Positions 13,217-13,994 of a stretch of 13,994 bases of DNA are shown piece after piece; the stretch's first letter is position 1, and every line of letters starts with the position of its first letter. The position numbers and the translations under genes were made by a program. Origin of the DNA: an uncultured Pseudomonadota bacterium (GTDB lineage Bacteria; Pseudomonadota; Alphaproteobacteria; Rs-D84); NCBI GenBank assembly GCA_947306185.1, contig CAMZFU010000026.1, positions 1 to 13,994 on the forward strand. The letters are read 5' to 3'. The notes below the pieces were generated by a model. The model was not told the origin of the DNA. It worked only from the letters and a program-made list of their open reading frames with translations, and ran no database searches.

Positions 13217-13375
13217 ATGGCTTTTGGAACGGCTGTCCAGGTTGGGAATCAAATAATTATCACAAGCCAAAGCGGTGGTATTACCCGTGTTTACGATGGG
13301 CGCTTGCTTAGTTATATTAACGGGTATTTGACTTATGTAAACGGTGGTAGGATTCAAACGTATGTTGGCATATAA
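13217..13375 (+). CDS. Small 52-residue glycine/tyrosine repeat protein
   Basis: A short frame with an AGGGG site 5 bases ahead of its ATG, tightly after the stop of the 270-residue gene. The product begins MAFGTAVQVGNQIIIT and ends TYVGI. Its second half is a run of short repeated strands: VYDGRLLSY (26-34), INGYLTY (35-41), VNGGRIQTY (42-50), each of the form hydrophobic-x-(D/N)-G-x-(L/I)-x-Y. There is no signal peptide. It could be a small beta-sheet protein with a structural or binding role. Nothing like it was recognised. The ribosome site, tight spacing and regular repeats all favour a real gene. Confidence 0.65.
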   Translation: MAFGTAVQVGNQIIITSQSGGITRVYDGRLLSYINGYLTYVNGGRIQTYVGI

Positions 13376-13410
13376 TTGTTAAATAAACACAAGATAAGAA
13401 AGAAATTAAA

Positions 13411-13836
13411 ATGAAAATCGCAAAAAAAGACCTATTCGTATTTTTGATTAAAATAATTGTGTTATGTGGTTTGTTTTGGGTGATTGATTCATATGTTGTT
13501 CATAAACAGTGCAGAAAAACTGCCAATGATACGATTTATTTGTCAAATGATGATAATGGACCACGAACCTTGGATGACTATTCCGAAGAAGAACGCCAGG
13601 TTTATTCTATCGTTATGGATGAATGTGTCTATGATATAAAACAGAAATATGATGGCGAGGATTTTTATATTATGACGCCTTGTATGTATGTGGCAAAAGA
13701 TGTTGTTTTAGTAATCTTTAATTCCGGAACCTTATCCCCAGAATACACTATTCACGATGTCTACGAAGAATCAAAATCCCGTGTTATCAAGGCCGCTTTA
13801 GAACAAGGAATAATTACGAAAAAAAACAAAAAATAA
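13411..13836 (+). CDS. Unknown 141-residue membrane-anchored protein
   Basis: Not recognised. A single hydrophobic segment at about 8-30 follows three lysines, so it is either an uncleaved signal anchor or a single-pass inner-membrane protein with about 110 residues in the periplasm. That part is acidic in its first half (NDDNG, DDYSEEE at 46-61), has Cys34, Cys72 and Cys91 that could form a disulfide, and ends in basic residues (KKNKK). The ribosome site is weak (AAGAAAG about 9 bases upstream). It is the last gene of the AT-rich group and is followed by a strong terminator. Confidence 0.8.
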   Translation: MKIAKKDLFVFLIKIIVLCGLFWVIDSYVVHKQCRKTANDTIYLSNDDNGPRTLDDYSEEERQVYSIVMDECVYDIKQKYDGEDFYIMTPCMYVAKDVVLVIFNSGTLSPEYTIHDVYEESKSRVIKAALEQGIITKKNKK

Positions 13837-13857
13837 ACAAATCTGTTGATATGATAC

Positions 13858-13885
13858 AAAAATGCCCCGAATGGGGCATTTTTTG
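13858..13885 (+). terminator. Rho-independent terminator ending the AT-rich gene group
   Basis: AAAAATGCCCC (13858-13868) and GGGGCATTTTT (13873-13883) form a perfect 11-bp stem around GAAT, with a run of six T on the plus strand and five on the minus strand, so it could stop transcription both ways. It separates the gene at 13411 from tRNA-Gly. Confidence 0.93.
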
Positions 13886-13903
13886 TAATTTGTATTTTTT
13901 TGC

Positions 13904-13931
13904 TTGCAAAATGTTTTTTTGTATGTAAAAA
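13904..13931 (+). promoter_or_regulatory. Candidate promoter of tRNA-Gly
   Basis: TTGCAA (13904-13909) and TAAAAA (13926-13931) are 16 bases apart, ending 13 bases before the tRNA. The overlapping pair TTGCTT (13900-13905) and TATGTA (13922-13927) is an equal alternative. The match is moderate. Confidence 0.4.
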
Positions 13932-13944
13932 TATCCCACGCAAT

Positions 13945-13994
13945 GCGAGCGTAGCTCAGTTGGCTAGAGCGCAACCTTGCCAAGGTTGAGGTCG
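13945..13994 (+). tRNA. tRNA-Gly (anticodon GCC), 5' part, cut by window end
   Basis: Acceptor strand GCGAGCG, then TA, a D arm with GCTCAGTTGGCTAGAGC, and an anticodon arm CAACC/GGTTG enclosing TTGCCAA with anticodon GCC. The variable region AGGTCG follows and the window ends before the T arm. Confidence 0.93.

Overview
The window looks like ordinary chromosome of a Gram-negative, probably alphaproteobacterial, host-associated type bacterium with moderately AT-rich DNA. The outer-membrane genes (BamD and RlpA lipoproteins) show a double envelope. Era with an NAGKST-type P-loop and the QueA/Tgt sequences fit Alphaproteobacteria. The lineage is inferred from protein character only and was not tested by any search.

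Layout. Positions 1-64 hold the start of an unidentified minus-strand gene with a very good promoter. Positions 369-445 hold tRNA-Arg(ACG), also on the minus strand, with its own promoter and terminator. From 3212 down to 504 runs a minus-strand series: bamD, a stand-alone Smr-domain gene, htpX and a type II thymidine kinase. A bidirectional promoter at about 3230-3280 separates bamD from murJ on the plus strand. An rlpA-like gene with its own promoter and terminator follows, and then a long plus-strand series: era, queA, an unknown 221-aa gene, an M16 peptidase, tgt, and probably a membrane coiled-coil protein. era/queA abut, queA overlaps the 221-aa gene by 8 bases, and that gene lies one base from the M16 gene. 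The last part (about 12302-13850) is more AT-rich and carries three unrecognised genes, one of only 52 codons, ending in a strong terminator. The window stops inside tRNA-Gly(GCC).

How the genes work together. QueA and Tgt are two steps of queuosine modification of tRNA. BamD, MurJ and RlpA belong to envelope and peptidoglycan assembly, HtpX to membrane protein quality control, and Era to 30S ribosome maturation. Promoter-proximal murJ, era and htpX have a -10 hexamer ending exactly 7 bases before ATG and no Shine-Dalgarno site, so their mRNAs are probably leaderless. Most genes inside operons, and rlpA, have clear Shine-Dalgarno sites.

The most striking item is in queA. A 435-bp element (145 codons), bounded by GC-rich inverted repeats of 43 and 45 bp and encoding a DUF559 (PD-(D/E)XK nuclease-like) domain, sits in frame within the QueA N-terminus. 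All downstream QueA motifs are intact and no stop codon was introduced, so the gene should produce a chimeric QueA-DUF559-QueA protein. A second notable item is an RlpA whose positions matching the catalytic His and Asp of Pseudomonas RlpA are Ser and Asn.
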